64,000 bases of DNA. It comes from Bacillota bacterium (lineage in GTDB: Bacteria; Bacillota; Negativicutes; Sporomusales; UBA7701). Below the pieces are notes generated by a model. The model was not told the DNA's origin. It saw nothing but the letters and a program-made list of their open reading frames with translations, and did not search any database. Every line of letters begins with the position of its first letter. Positions within the stretch are counted from its first letter, which is position 1. This document shows, in pieces, positions 39,757 through 47,700 of the stretch. A program made the translations under genes and the position numbers. The DNA is taken from positions 1 through 64,000 of the forward strand of contig JAEZJM010000029.1 of NCBI GenBank assembly GCA_023415775.1, written 5' to 3'.

Positions 39757-40482
39757 TTGCGCCTGGTCCTTTGCCTGATCCTGCTTTTGACGAGTTTCTG
39801 CGGCAGCAGTCGCGCCAGTCCCGAGATTTATATCAATATTCCCGAGTATAAGCTCGCGGTGATTGACAAAGGACACGTGGTAAAAAGCTATGATATCGCA
39901 GTGGGTACGCCTTACGAGCAGACGCCGGTAGGCAGTTTCGCGGTGTTTCTGAAGCAGGAGTATCCTGTTTGGTACCCTGGGGCGAAGTTCGCCGACCGCG
40001 CGCCGGTGCCGCCGGGACCGGACAACCCGCTGGGCAGCCGCTGGATGGAGTTCGCGCCTTCGTACGGCATCCACGGGACGAATGTGGACTGGTCGATAAG
40101 CTACCCGGTGTCGGGGGGTTGCATCCGCATGCACGACGCGGACGCCCGCGAGCTTTACGAGCGGGTGGATATCGGCACGCCGGTGACGGTGGTGTACGAG
40201 ACGCTGGTGCTGGTGGAGAAGAGGGACGGGCTGTATCTTAGGGTGCTGCCGGATATCTACGGGAGGCGGACGTCGAGCCGCGAGCGCTTCCTAAAGCTTT
40301 TCTCGCCGCTGGCCGAGCGCTGGCGGACGGTACGCGAGCCGGGTTTCCCGCTGAAGGAGGCGGAGGATGCTTATGAGGTAAAGTTCGCCGTGCGGGAAAT
40401 TTTACCTGCCGGCGGGCCGGGGGCGGCGCTTGCCGCGCGGCCGGCACAGCCGAGCGCGCCGCCGCCGCCGCTTCCCAAGTGA
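39757..40482 (+). CDS. L,D-transpeptidase (YkuD domain), exported, 241 aa
   Basis: Cross-links or modifies peptidoglycan outside the cytoplasmic membrane. TTG start at 39757 after GGAAGGGAGGTGATGGG. Residues 1-21 (MRLVLCLILLLTSFCGSSRAS) are a signal peptide. The YkuD domain follows: YINIPEYKLAVIDKG, DIAVGTPYEQTPVGSFAV, and the catalytic block YGIHGTN...SGGCIRM near residues 105-128 with His and Cys. The last ~25 residues are Ala/Pro-rich (PAQPSAPPPPLPK), perhaps a wall-spanning linker. Divergent from the DapA-like gene. A bulged terminator stem follows. Confidence 0.94.
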   Translation: MRLVLCLILLLTSFCGSSRASPEIYINIPEYKLAVIDKGHVVKSYDIAVGTPYEQTPVGSFAVFLKQEYPVWYPGAKFADRAPVPPGPDNPLGSRWMEFAPSYGIHGTNVDWSISYPVSGGCIRMHDADARELYERVDIGTPVTVVYETLVLVEKRDGLYLRVLPDIYGRRTSSRERFLKLFSPLAERWRTVREPGFPLKEAEDAYEVKFAVREILPAGGPGAALAARPAQPSAPPPPLPK

Positions 40483-40496
40483 CGAATATAGCGGTG

Positions 40497-40539
40497 CGAT
40501 CGGCCGGAAGCTTCCCGTGAGCTGCCGGCCGGTCTTTTT
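40497..40539 (+). terminator. Terminator with a bulged stem
   Basis: CGGCCGGAAGCT and AGCTGCCGGCCG pair with a one-base bulge, followed by GTCTTTTTA. Confidence 0.8.
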
Positions 40540-40708
40540 ATGCGCGGCGCGGCGGCCGGTGCGGCAGGAATCGAGCCGGGCGAGGGGGAAATAGGTTGGT
40601 GTGAGTGTATTGTAGCTCACGGCGGGCCGAGCGGCAAAATTGCTGTTTGGAATGCCGTTTATGCTTTGCGTCTATGGGTTTGATTATCGTGGTTGGGAGG
40701 GATAGGGA

Positions 40709-41368
40709 ATGTTGGTTTCCGAGGCGCTCGCCCGCCGCCGCGCGATCCGCGATTACGATCCGGGGTTCGCGATCGGCGACGATGTTTTGGCCCGCCTGTT
40801 TTCGCTGGTGAAGCTCGCTCCGTCGGCGATGAATCTGCAGCCGTGGGAGTTTATCGTGGTGCGGGATGCGGCTACGAAGAAGAAGCTGCGGGCCTGCGCG
40901 ATGGATCAGTACCAGATCGAGCTGGCGTCGGCGACGGTGATCGTGATGGGCAATACCGATATGCTGGCCCATTTCGAGCCGGTGTACGCGGATCTGGTGG
41001 CGCTGGGCGGTACGACGCCGGAGCGGGTGGAGGGCTCGCGCCGTTATGTGAAGAGGTTTGACGATGATGTGCGCTACCGCGAGCTGTGGGCGACGCGCAA
41101 CGCGGCGCTGGCGGCGATGGCGCTGATGCTGGCGGCGCAGGAGCTGGGCCTTGATTCGGGACCGATGGACGGGTTTTACCCGGATAAGATTCTGGCGGCG
41201 TTCAACGTGCCGGCGAATTTTCTGCCGGTGATGCTGGTGACACTGGGCCGGCGGGCGAAGGAGCCCCCTTATCCCCGCCAGTGGCGGCGGGATTTCGCCG
41301 CTATGGTGCATCTGGACGCTTTCGGCGAAAAAAAAGGACGGGATTGTGTCCCGTCCGAGGAGTGTTGA
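40709..41368 (+). CDS. Nitroreductase-family protein, 219 aa
   Basis: FMN-dependent reductase of the nitroreductase fold. ALARRRAIRDYDP near residue 6 is the FMN-phosphate-binding Arg region; LAPSAMNLQPWEFIVV near 36 is the second FMN block; NAALAAMALMLAAQELGLDS near 131 is the central helix; LPVMLVTLGRRAKEPP near 175 closes the domain. The physiological substrate is not known. ATG follows GGGAGGGATAGGGA. It converges on the HesB-like selenoprotein gene, with only seven bases between stops and no terminator seen. Confidence 0.92.
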   Translation: MLVSEALARRRAIRDYDPGFAIGDDVLARLFSLVKLAPSAMNLQPWEFIVVRDAATKKKLRACAMDQYQIELASATVIVMGNTDMLAHFEPVYADLVALGGTTPERVEGSRRYVKRFDDDVRYRELWATRNAALAAMALMLAAQELGLDSGPMDGFYPDKILAAFNVPANFLPVMLVTLGRRAKEPPYPRQWRRDFAAMVHLDAFGEKKGRDCVPSEEC

Positions 41369-41375
41369 CTATTTA

Positions 41376-41696
41376 TCAGCTGCAGCAGCCTTGGCCGCCG
41401 GTGGTCTGCAACCCTCGCAGCACAAGTTTGCTGCCAAAGATGGAGACTTCGGCGTCGATCTCGACGTGGCCGAGGTCGCGCAGTGAGCTATGTACGTAAA
41501 CGGTGGCGCTGTTGACGGTCTGCTGTTCGTATTCGCCGGCTTCGTTGGCTTCGGGTGTGCCCCGCCGCACGGACGGGATGGTTCTCACCTGAGGGCCGCC
41601 TCAGCCAAAGGTTACTTTTTTCTCGACTTTGACGGTGACGATGTTGCCCTCGGCGGCGATGACAGACTGCGCCTTGGGGCTGATCGTTAAGTTCAT
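41376..41696 (-). CDS. HesB-like 'CC/Se motif' selenoprotein, 106 aa, Sec at residue 32 (in-frame UGA)
   Basis: Read as two ORFs this locus makes no sense; read through TGA at 41603-41601 it is one HesB-like protein. It starts MNLTISPKAQSVIAAEGNIV after GAAAGGAGCTGCTGCCCC, continues VEKKVTFG, then U at residue 32, then GGPQVRTIPSVRRGTPE. The body EQQTVNSATVYVHSSLRD and AEVSIFGSKLVLRGL gives the HesB/IscA-like beta fold. The tail ends GGQGCCS. The G-U-G-G-P context is what the family shows (Cys or Sec at this place). A hairpin with bulged U and a GU-starting loop lies 24-40 nt after the UGA. Function of the family is unproven; possibly metal or selenium handling. Confidence 0.85.
41561..41577 (-). 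promoter_or_regulatory. Candidate bacterial SECIS hairpin in the HesB-like gene
   Basis: On the minus strand CCCG-U-CC, loop GUGC, GGCGGG: six base pairs with one bulged U. The loop starts 31 nt after the UGA with G-U. This is within the usual 16-37 nt spacing and has the G expected at the loop start for SelB binding. Confidence 0.65.
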
Positions 41697-41880
41697 GGGG
41701 CAGCAGCTCCTTTCTCTGAGACCCCCCTCCAGGGGGAGGGTGGCTTTCTTTTATTGTAATATGGTGCCCAGGAACCGTCAAGGGCATTACGGGTTTTGGC
41801 CTGTCCGCAAGATATAATCAATTATTATCGCCTAGGCCCGGCGAGGTTGTCGCCGCGGGCGCGAATGACGGGAGAAAAAG

Positions 41881-43116
41881 ATGAGCAATTGTTGTGACAG
41901 GGTTAAGAACGCGGGACGCCGGGCTGGCGGGAGCACGCTGATGTTGGCCGCTTTCGCGGCGGGCTGGGCGGTGCTGTACGCCGACCGCACGGCGCTTTAT
42001 CCGCTACTGTCGGTTATCGCCGGCGAGTTCGCGCTGTCGTCGACCGAGGTCGGTCTGCTGACAAGCACTTATTTCCTGCTTTACCTGGTGCTGCAGATTC
42101 CGGCCGGTATGGCCGGCGACCGCTGGGGTCTGAAGAGGGTGCTGCTGGCGACCTACGCCCTGGCGGGCGCGGGGGTGCTCGGGCTGGGGCTGGCGGGGGC
42201 GAATTATGCCTGGCTGCTGTTTTTCGTAGGGCTACATGGTCTGGGCGCGGGCGGGTATTATCCGGCCGCGTACGGGACGATGCTGCAGGTGGTGCCGCCT
42301 GAGCGGCGCGGGATCAGCGCGGCGGTGGTGGGCACGGGGATGGCGGCCGGTCTGCTGGCCGGGCTGGCGATGAGCGGGCCGGTGTTCGAGTGGCTGGGTA
42401 GCTGGCGGGCGCCTTTCGTGCTGCTGAGTATCCCGACGTTTCTGATGCTGGGCTTTTTCCATCTGGCGGTGCCGGAGGTGAAGAGCGCGGAGGCGTGTTC
42501 ATGGCGCGATTACCGGGCGATCCTGGGCGACCGCGAGCTGTGGCTGATAAATATCGTCACTTTCACCGCCTTGTACGGTTTTTGGGTGGCGGTGACGTGG
42601 GGACCTACTTTTTTGAAGCTGGAGCGCGGTTTCAGCCTGGGCCAGGCGGGCCTGTACACCGGGCTGGTGGCCTTGACCGCCCTGCCGGCGGGGCTGTTGT
42701 GGGGCCGGCTGTCGGACCGCTATGGCCGCAAGCCGCTGGCGCTGATGGTTTTGCCCTGCGCGGCGCTGACGCTGGGGACTCTGTCGCAGGTGACGAGCCC
42801 GCCGGCGATCATAGCTGCGCTGCTGGCTTTCGGGCTGTTCAGCAATTCGGCGTTTACGCCGATAATGGCGGCCTGGACGGGGGATATCGTCAGCCGGCGC
42901 TATCCGGGGCTGATGGGCGCGGCTATCGGGGTGTTCAATTTCGTGGTTATGTCGGCGGCGATTGTGGCGCCGACGGTTTCGGGGTTCCTGCGCGACACGA
43001 CCGGCTCGTTGGTGCCGGCGATGCTGGCCGGCAGTGCGCTGGTGCTGTGCGGGTCGCTGCTGCTTTTGCTGCTGCCAGGTAAGGCGGCGGAGGAAACGAA
43101 GAAAGCCGGGCCATGA
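41881..43116 (+). CDS. MFS transporter, 411 aa
   Basis: Twelve-helix major facilitator. GDRWGLKRVLLATY near residue 80 is the loop 2-3 motif A (GxxxDRxGRR-like), and GRLSDRYGRKPLAL near 278 is its second-half copy. VLYADRTALYPLLSVIAGEF in helix 1 resembles the phthalate/hexuronate and NNP-like anion symporters, but the substrate is not clear. It begins MSNCCDRVKNAGRR, a polar N-terminus. ATG follows GGGAGAAAAAG. The terminator overlaps the stop codon. Confidence 0.9.
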   Translation: MSNCCDRVKNAGRRAGGSTLMLAAFAAGWAVLYADRTALYPLLSVIAGEFALSSTEVGLLTSTYFLLYLVLQIPAGMAGDRWGLKRVLLATYALAGAGVLGLGLAGANYAWLLFFVGLHGLGAGGYYPAAYGTMLQVVPPERRGISAAVVGTGMAAGLLAGLAMSGPVFEWLGSWRAPFVLLSIPTFLMLGFFHLAVPEVKSAEACSWRDYRAILGDRELWLINIVTFTALYGFWVAVTWGPTFLKLERGFSLGQAGLYTGLVALTALPAGLLWGRLSDRYGRKPLALMVLPCAALTLGTLSQVTSPPAIIAALLAFGLFSNSAFTPIMAAWTGDIVSRRYPGLMGAAIGVFNFVVMSAAIVAPTVSGFLRDTTGSLVPAMLAGSALVLCGSLLLLLLPGKAAEETKKAGP

Positions 43117-43129
43117 TGGCCCGGCTTTC
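43101..43129 (+). terminator. Terminator overlapping the MFS stop codon
   Basis: GAAAGCCGGGCC, loop ATGAT (contains part of the stop), GGCCCGGCTTTC. Confidence 0.85.
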
Positions 43130-43139
43130 GCTTTTTGCG

Positions 43140-43409
43140 CTAGCGCGGGAAACAGCCTTCGCGCGGGAAGCAGCCTTGACGGGGGAAGCAGAAGCCGACC
43201 GGGAAGCAGCCGGCCTGACGGGGGAAGCAGAAACGGCGTGGGAAGCAGCCGAAGAAGCCCTGACGGGGGAAGCAGAAGCGGCGCGGGAAGCAGCCGAAGC
43301 CGAAGCCGAAGCCGGTCCCGAAGCCGGCGCCGATGAAAATCTGGCGGTCGTCTCTGGAGTCGTCATCCCATTCGTCGATTTCGGGGTAATCCCATACTGG
43401 TCTGCGCAT
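43140..43409 (-). CDS. Repetitive Cys-Phe-Pro-Arg protein, 89 aa
   Basis: ATG 43409 follows AAAGGAGCGAACACA. Residues 1-24 are acidic (DYPEIDEWDDDSRDD); 27-39 are Gly-Phe repeats (GAGFGTGFGFGFG); 40-89 consist of CFPRR/CFPRQ units (about eight Cys, each in C-F-P). No family recognised. The design (acidic head, GF linker, Cys-rich repeats) and the GF tail of the 31654 protein suggest cross-linkable coat or envelope material. The repeats are built of near-identical 15-27-bp DNA units. Confidence 0.7.
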   Translation of the reverse strand: MRRPVWDYPEIDEWDDDSRDDRQIFIGAGFGTGFGFGFGCFPRRFCFPRQGFFGCFPRRFCFPRQAGCFPVGFCFPRQGCFPREGCFPR

Positions 43410-43502
43410 TGTGTTCGCTCCTTTCCTGATAATAGAGTTTTGCTACATAATATGTAAAGGCGATGGTTGTTGTTACTATCACGCCAGGGCGCGGAAAAGA
43501 AC

Positions 43503-43529
43503 GAAGCCACCCGTAATGGGTGGCTTAGC
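43503..43529 (-). terminator. Terminator after the D-amino-acid transaminase gene
   Basis: AAGCCACCC-GTAAT-GGGTGGCTT; on the minus strand it is followed by CGTTCTTTTCC. Confidence 0.75.
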
Positions 43530-43566
43530 GAATTTGGGCTGAAGGCGACGTTTTTCACCAGCCGTA

Positions 43567-44424
43567 TTATTTGGCGCCGCACGCTTTGACGATTAGGGCG
43601 TTATACGCTTCGATGAGTTTGCGGGTGACGGCGCCGGGCTGGCCGTCGCCGACGGTGGCGGTGTCGATGCGGACGAGGGGCATGATTTCGGTGTTGGTGC
43701 CGGAGACGAAGGCTTCTTCGGCTTTGAGGGCGAAGGCTTGGTCGAAGCCTTTTTCGACGACGGTGAGGCCGAGTTGGGGGGCGAGCTGTTCGAGGATGAT
43801 GGTGCGGGTGACGCCGCGGAGGATGAGGTTGCTGACGGGGTGGGTCCAGAGGACGCCGTCTTTGACGATGAAGAAGTTGCTGCTGGAGCCTTCGGTGACG
43901 ATGCCGTCGCGGATCTGGACGGCTTCGAAGGCGCCGACTTCTTTGCCCCGCTGTTTGGCGAGGAGGTTGCCGAGGAGGTTGATGGATTTGATGTCGCACC
44001 GCATCCAGCGCTCGTCGGGAACGAAGGAGCCTTTGGCGCCGCTGGCCTGGAGCTCGACGTTGGCTTTGGCGGGGCGTATGGACATTGTGAGGCGGGGTAC
44101 CATATTTTCGGGGAAGGCGTGGGCCCGGGGGGCTACGCCGCGGGTGATCTGGAGGTAAACGGCCGCGTCGGTGAAGCCGCTTTCGGCGATGAGCCGTTCG
44201 TGGAAGGAGGCGAGTTCTTCGAAGGTGTAGACGGCGGGTATCTTGAGTTCGCGCAGCGATCTGTAGAGCCGGTCCATGTGGGGTTTGAGGGCGAAGGGTT
44301 TGCCGTTGTATACGCGGGTTACTTCGTAAACGCCGTCGCCGAATTGGTAACCGCGGTCTTCCATTTCGACGATTTTTTCTTTGAGGTCGATTATCCGGCC
44401 GTCAATGAGTCCGATGGGTCCCAT
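43567..44424 (-). CDS. dat: D-amino-acid transaminase
   Basis: PLP fold-IV aminotransferase that makes D-alanine/D-glutamate for peptidoglycan. It shows EDRGYQFGDGVYEVTRVYNG near residue 22, YLQITRGVAPRAHAFP near 90, the PLP lysine in RCDIKSINLLGNLLAK near 145, EGSSSNFFIV near 178 and the phosphate-binding ILRGVTR near 202. Length matches Bacillus-type Dat. ATG 44424 is preceded by GAAAGGACGGATAAC. It diverges from the pyruvate-kinase-C-domain gene. Branched-chain aminotransferases share the fold but lack this GDGVYE spacing, so Dat is preferred. Confidence 0.93.
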   Translation of the reverse strand: MGPIGLIDGRIIDLKEKIVEMEDRGYQFGDGVYEVTRVYNGKPFALKPHMDRLYRSLRELKIPAVYTFEELASFHERLIAESGFTDAAVYLQITRGVAPRAHAFPENMVPRLTMSIRPAKANVELQASGAKGSFVPDERWMRCDIKSINLLGNLLAKQRGKEVGAFEAVQIRDGIVTEGSSSNFFIVKDGVLWTHPVSNLILRGVTRTIILEQLAPQLGLTVVEKGFDQAFALKAEEAFVSGTNTEIMPLVRIDTATVGDGQPGAVTRKLIEAYNALIVKACGAK

Positions 44425-44563
44425 GTTATCCGTCCTTTCTGTTTGGGATGTTTTGTTTTATTCCCCGCCGGCCCGGATATTCCTGCCAGGCGGCGGCCGC
44501 CGGCAGGAAAAGTACCGCCCGGCGAGGAAATTAGCGGAGAGTTTTCAAGAAGGAGTGAGGTTT

Positions 44564-45100
44564 ATGTACTGGAAAAAACCGGGACTGTCGAATACGGCCG
44601 CTACGGTGGAGCTTGCTCTGGCCAAGGCTGCGACCGCCGGGATAAGCGATATTGTGGTGGCGTCGAACAGCGGAGCGACGGCGGGTCTGCTGGCCGGCAA
44701 GGCGCCGAATGTGGTGTGCGTGACTCACGCGCAGGGGTATGCGAAGCCGGGGGAAAACGAGATGCCGGCCGAGGTGCGGGCCGAGCTTACGGACCGCGGG
44801 GTTAAGGTGCTGACGACGACGCATGTGCTGTCGGGGGCGGAGCGGGGCGTAAGCGGCAAGTTCGGCGGTACGTACCCGGTGGAGATTATGGCGCATACGC
44901 TGCGGATGTTCGGCCAGGGTGTGAAGGTGTGCGTGGAGGTGGCGGTGATGGCGCTGGACGCCGGCCTGATCCCGCACGGCCGCGAGGTGATCGCGATCGG
45001 CGGCACGGGCAGGGGGGCGGATACGGCGGTGGTGATAAGGCCGGGACACGCGGCGAGTATTTTTGATACGTACATTGTGGAGATTATCTGTAAGCCTTAA
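44564..45100 (+). CDS. Stand-alone pyruvate kinase C-terminal (alpha/beta) domain protein, 178 aa
   Basis: Resembles only the C-terminal allosteric domain of pyruvate kinase: NTAATVELALAKAATAGISD then VVASNSGATAGLLAG, VVCVTHAQGYAKPGENEMP, and REVIAIGGTGRGADTAVVIRP. There is no catalytic barrel, so it cannot be a kinase; it may bind a small phosphorylated ligand. The frame is open to 44381, but ATG 44564 follows AAGAAGGAGTGAGGTTT. Such single-domain proteins are common in Clostridia and Negativicutes, function unknown. It overlaps the peroxiredoxin gene by four bases, tail to tail. Confidence 0.85.
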   Translation: MYWKKPGLSNTAATVELALAKAATAGISDIVVASNSGATAGLLAGKAPNVVCVTHAQGYAKPGENEMPAEVRAELTDRGVKVLTTTHVLSGAERGVSGKFGGTYPVEIMAHTLRMFGQGVKVCVEVAVMALDAGLIPHGREVIAIGGTGRGADTAVVIRPGHAASIFDTYIVEIICKP

Positions 45101-45561
45101 GCTTTCAGTGCCTCCAAGACAACTCTAGCGTGGCCGGCGACTTTGACGCCGCGGAAGGCGTGGGCGATGGCGCCGCTTTCGTCGATGATGAAGGTGGAGC
45201 GTTCGATGCCGAGGACTTTTTTGCCGTACATGGTTTTTTCCTTGATGACGCCGTAGAGCCGGCAGACGGCGCCGTCGGCGTCGCTGAGGAGCGGGTAGGG
45301 CAGGCCGATTTTGGCGCTGAATTTTTCGTGGGTGGCGAGGCTGTCGCGGCTGATGCCGTAGATGACGGCTCCGGCGCCGACGATTTCGGGGTGGATGTCG
45401 CGAAACTCGCGAGCTTCGTCAGTTCAGCCGGCGGTGTTGTCTTTGGAGTAGAAGAAGAGGATGATTTTTGTGCCGCGGTGGGCGCTGAGGCTCACCGCCG
45501 CCCCGCCGGTGGCCGGGAGGTTGAAGTCCGGCGCCGGCATTCCTTTGCCGAGTTGGCTCAC
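45097..45561 (-). CDS. Bcp/AhpC-TSA-type peroxiredoxin, 154 aa, selenocysteine at the peroxidatic site (in-frame UGA)
   Basis: Thiol-dependent peroxidase that removes H2O2 and organic peroxides. Reading through TGA at 45426-45424 gives a full-length Bcp-like protein: MSQLGKGMPAPDFNLPATGG, then KIILFFYSKDNTAG-U-TDEAREFRD, then VIYGISRDSLATHEKF, LPYPLLSDADGAVCRLYGV and RSTFIIDESGAIAHAFRGV. In ordinary Bcp the block is DNTPGCT, so U46 sits exactly at the peroxidatic Cys. The resolving Cys five residues later is absent (Glu-Phe here). GTG 45561 follows GAAGGTAACAAA; ATG 45540 is possible. A six-pair hairpin (TCGCGA-GTT-TCGCGA) follows the UGA as expected for SECIS. Confidence 0.9.
45398..45412 (-). 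promoter_or_regulatory. Candidate bacterial SECIS hairpin in the peroxiredoxin gene
   Basis: On the minus strand TCGCGA, loop GUU, TCGCGA. The stem starts 12 nt and the loop 18 nt after the UGA, with G first in the loop, as SelB recognition requires. Confidence 0.7.
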
Positions 45562-45646
45562 TTTGTTACCTTCTTTCGCTATAATTTCCCACTATTGTTA
45601 GTATAGCATGAAGCAGCTTTGCTAGTCACATGGAGGATAGGGTAAA

Positions 45647-46600
45647 ATGACGGATACGAAGCCCGGAATCATGTATGCCGCTCTGATGAGCGTGGCTTTC
45701 CTGTGGGGGGCGTCGTTCGCCGCCGCGAAGATCGGGATGAACGAGCTGGCGCCGATTAATCTGGTGGTGCTGCGGTTTGCGATCGCGGCCGCGGTTTTCG
45801 CCGCTATTTTGATTTTCCGGCGGGAAAGGTCGATGATCGAGCGCGCTGATGTGTGGCGGTTCGTAGTTCTCGGCTTTATGATGGTGACGTCGTATTTTTA
45901 TATCCAGTATACCGCGCTGACGTTTACGACGACGGTTAACGCGGCGCTGATCGTGGCGACGATCCCGGTGTGGACGGCGATTTTCGCGGCGGCGCTGGGC
46001 TGGGAGCGGGTGTCGCTGGCGGGGGCGGCGGGGATTGCGGTGGCGCTGGGCGGGGTGACGCTGATTATCAGCGGCGGCCGCGGGGGCGCCGCTCTGCTGT
46101 CGTCGGCGACGCTGCCGGGCGATCTGCTGATTTTGGTGAACGCGCTGACGTGGGCCGGGATTACGCTGTACGGGAAGGAGATCATGCAGAAGTATCCCCC
46201 TTTCCTGACGATGGCGTGGACTCATATTTTCGGGACGATTATGCTGGCGCCGTTCGCGTTTGTGGCGACGCCGCTGGCTCCGGTGCCGCTGGCGGGACAG
46301 ATCGGCGGCATTACGTGGCCGACGGTGGCGAGCGCTCTTTTTCTGGCGCTGCTGTGTTCGGTGTACGCTTATTATGTGTGGTACCTGGGGGTGGAGCGGC
46401 TGGGGGCGGTGCAGACGGCGTCGTTTTCGTATTTCAATCCGCTGTTCGCGGCGATCGTGGGGGTGCTGCTGATGGGCGAGACGCTGAGCGGGTATGTGGC
46501 GGCGGGCGGCCTGGTCGTGCTGGCGGGGGTTTATGTGACGAATAGGGCTGCGCGGCGGAATGCCCCGCCGGCGAGGAGCGAGTCATGCGGGAACGGGTGA
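45647..46600 (+). CDS. EamA/DMT-family transporter, 317 aa
   Basis: Ten-helix drug/metabolite transporter with two EamA repeats. Repeat 1 opens with ALMSVAFLWGASFAAAKIGM and LVVLRFAIAAAVFAAILIF; repeat 2 with LILVNALTWAGITLYGKEIM and ends VLLMGETLSGYVAAGGLVVLAGVYVTN. It probably exports amino acids or other metabolites. ATG follows GGAGGATAGGGTAAA. The 3' end overlaps the acyltransferase gene by 16 bases, so the two are co-transcribed. Confidence 0.92.
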   Translation: MTDTKPGIMYAALMSVAFLWGASFAAAKIGMNELAPINLVVLRFAIAAAVFAAILIFRRERSMIERADVWRFVVLGFMMVTSYFYIQYTALTFTTTVNAALIVATIPVWTAIFAAALGWERVSLAGAAGIAVALGGVTLIISGGRGGAALLSSATLPGDLLILVNALTWAGITLYGKEIMQKYPPFLTMAWTHIFGTIMLAPFAFVATPLAPVPLAGQIGGITWPTVASALFLALLCSVYAYYVWYLGVERLGAVQTASFSYFNPLFAAIVGVLLMGETLSGYVAAGGLVVLAGVYVTNRAARRNAPPARSESCGNG

Positions 46601-47700
46601 CGGCGGTCGAGTATATCCGCGGGACGGCGATGCTGGGGGTGGTGGGCATCCACACGGGGGCGTATTCGCTGAGCGGCCCGGAGGTGAATGTGCATCTGTT
46701 CGCGCTGCTGGAGATCGTTTCCCGCTTCAGTGTGCCGATCTTTTTTTTCGTGTCGGCGTTCGGCCTTTTCCGCCAGTACCGCCCGGGAACGCCGCTGGAT
46801 TACGGCGCTTTTTACCGGCGGCGGGCGCTGACGGTGCTGGCGCCGTACCTGGCGTGGTCGCTTTTGTATATGTGGCTTTATTCGTGGACGACGGGCGAGG
46901 CGCATATTTGGGAGCCGCCGTATGTTTACGAGTTTTTGTTTTTCGGGCTGGCTTCGTATCAGTTGTATTTTCTGGTGATTCTGGTCTGGTTTTACGCGCT
47001 GATGCCGCTGTGGCGGGCGGTGACGCCGGCTCTGGCGGCGCGGCCGCTGCTGTGGCTGGGGGCGCTGCTGGCGGCGCAGGTGGCGTTTAATTATTGGTCG
47101 TGCAATGTGCTGGCGTCCGGGGCGGATGATTATTATGTTAATTTGGCGCTGAAGCACCGCCTGAGTTATTGGGTGCTGCATTATGTGTTCGTGTTTTTGC
47201 TGGGAGCGGTGTGCGCGGTGCGCCTGGAGGATTTCCGGGCGCTGACGGTCCGGCGGCGGCGGGAGATCAATGTTTTCTTCGCTCTGGCGCTGGCGATTAT
47301 GCTGGGGCGGTATTACTGGCTGCTGGGGGCCGGCTATGATCTGGAGCGGGCGGTGAATACGCTGCAACAGCTTTCCCCGGAGGGGCTGGTGTATACGCTG
47401 GCGGCGTGTCTTTTTCTGTTCGCGGTTTTCGACCGGCCGCTGCCGGCTGCCGTGCCCTCTCCCCTGTCGCTGCTGGCCCGCCATTCTTATGCGGTGTATC
47501 TGGTGCATCCGCTGGTGATGTACTACCTGGCGGAGAGGCTGGCGGAGGCGGGGATGGGGATGACGACACCGGTTGTTGTGGGGTTCTATGTCGTTACCGT
47601 GGCGGTGAGCCTGCTGCTGGCAGCGGGGCTGGAATGTTTGCCGGCGCTGGGGCCGCTGCTGACAGGGACGGCGCCGAAAATCAGAAAACCCGGAGCGTAA
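46585..47700 (+). CDS. Acyltransferase 3 family membrane protein, 371 aa
   Basis: Membrane O-acyltransferase (OafA-like family). About ten helices. It begins ERVTAVEYIRGTAMLGVVGIH, with the conserved His in helix 1, followed by FSVPIFFFVSAFGLFRQY and, near the end, HSYAVYLVHPLVMYYLAERL. Family members add acetyl or succinyl groups to cell-surface glycans. ATG 46585 lies inside the end of the DMT gene with GAGGAGCGAGTC upstream. The terminator overlaps the stop codon. Confidence 0.9.
   Translation: MRERVTAVEYIRGTAMLGVVGIHTGAYSLSGPEVNVHLFALLEIVSRFSVPIFFFVSAFGLFRQYRPGTPLDYGAFYRRRALTVLAPYLAWSLLYMWLYSWTTGEAHIWEPPYVYEFLFFGLASYQLYFLVILVWFYALMPLWRAVTPALAARPLLWLGALLAAQVAFNYWSCNVLASGADDYYVNLALKHRLSYWVLHYVFVFLLGAVCAVRLEDFRALTVRRRREINVFFALALAIMLGRYYWLLGAGYDLERAVNTLQQLSPEGLVYTLAACLFLFAVFDRPLPAAVPSPLSLLARHSYAVYLVHPLVMYYLAERLAEAGMGMTTPVVVGFYVVTVAVSLLLAAGLECLPALGPLLTGTAPKIRKPGA

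Noticed and set aside
43140..43320. Tandem DNA repeat as a possible CRISPR or VNTR of non-coding type
   Set aside because: It is in frame with a gene that has a good start signal, so it is explained as a coding repeat.
45361..45480. Frameshifted or dead peroxiredoxin pseudogene
   Set aside because: No frameshift is needed; only one TGA exactly at the catalytic Cys position, with intact sequence on both sides and a SECIS-like hairpin, so selenocysteine is a better explanation.
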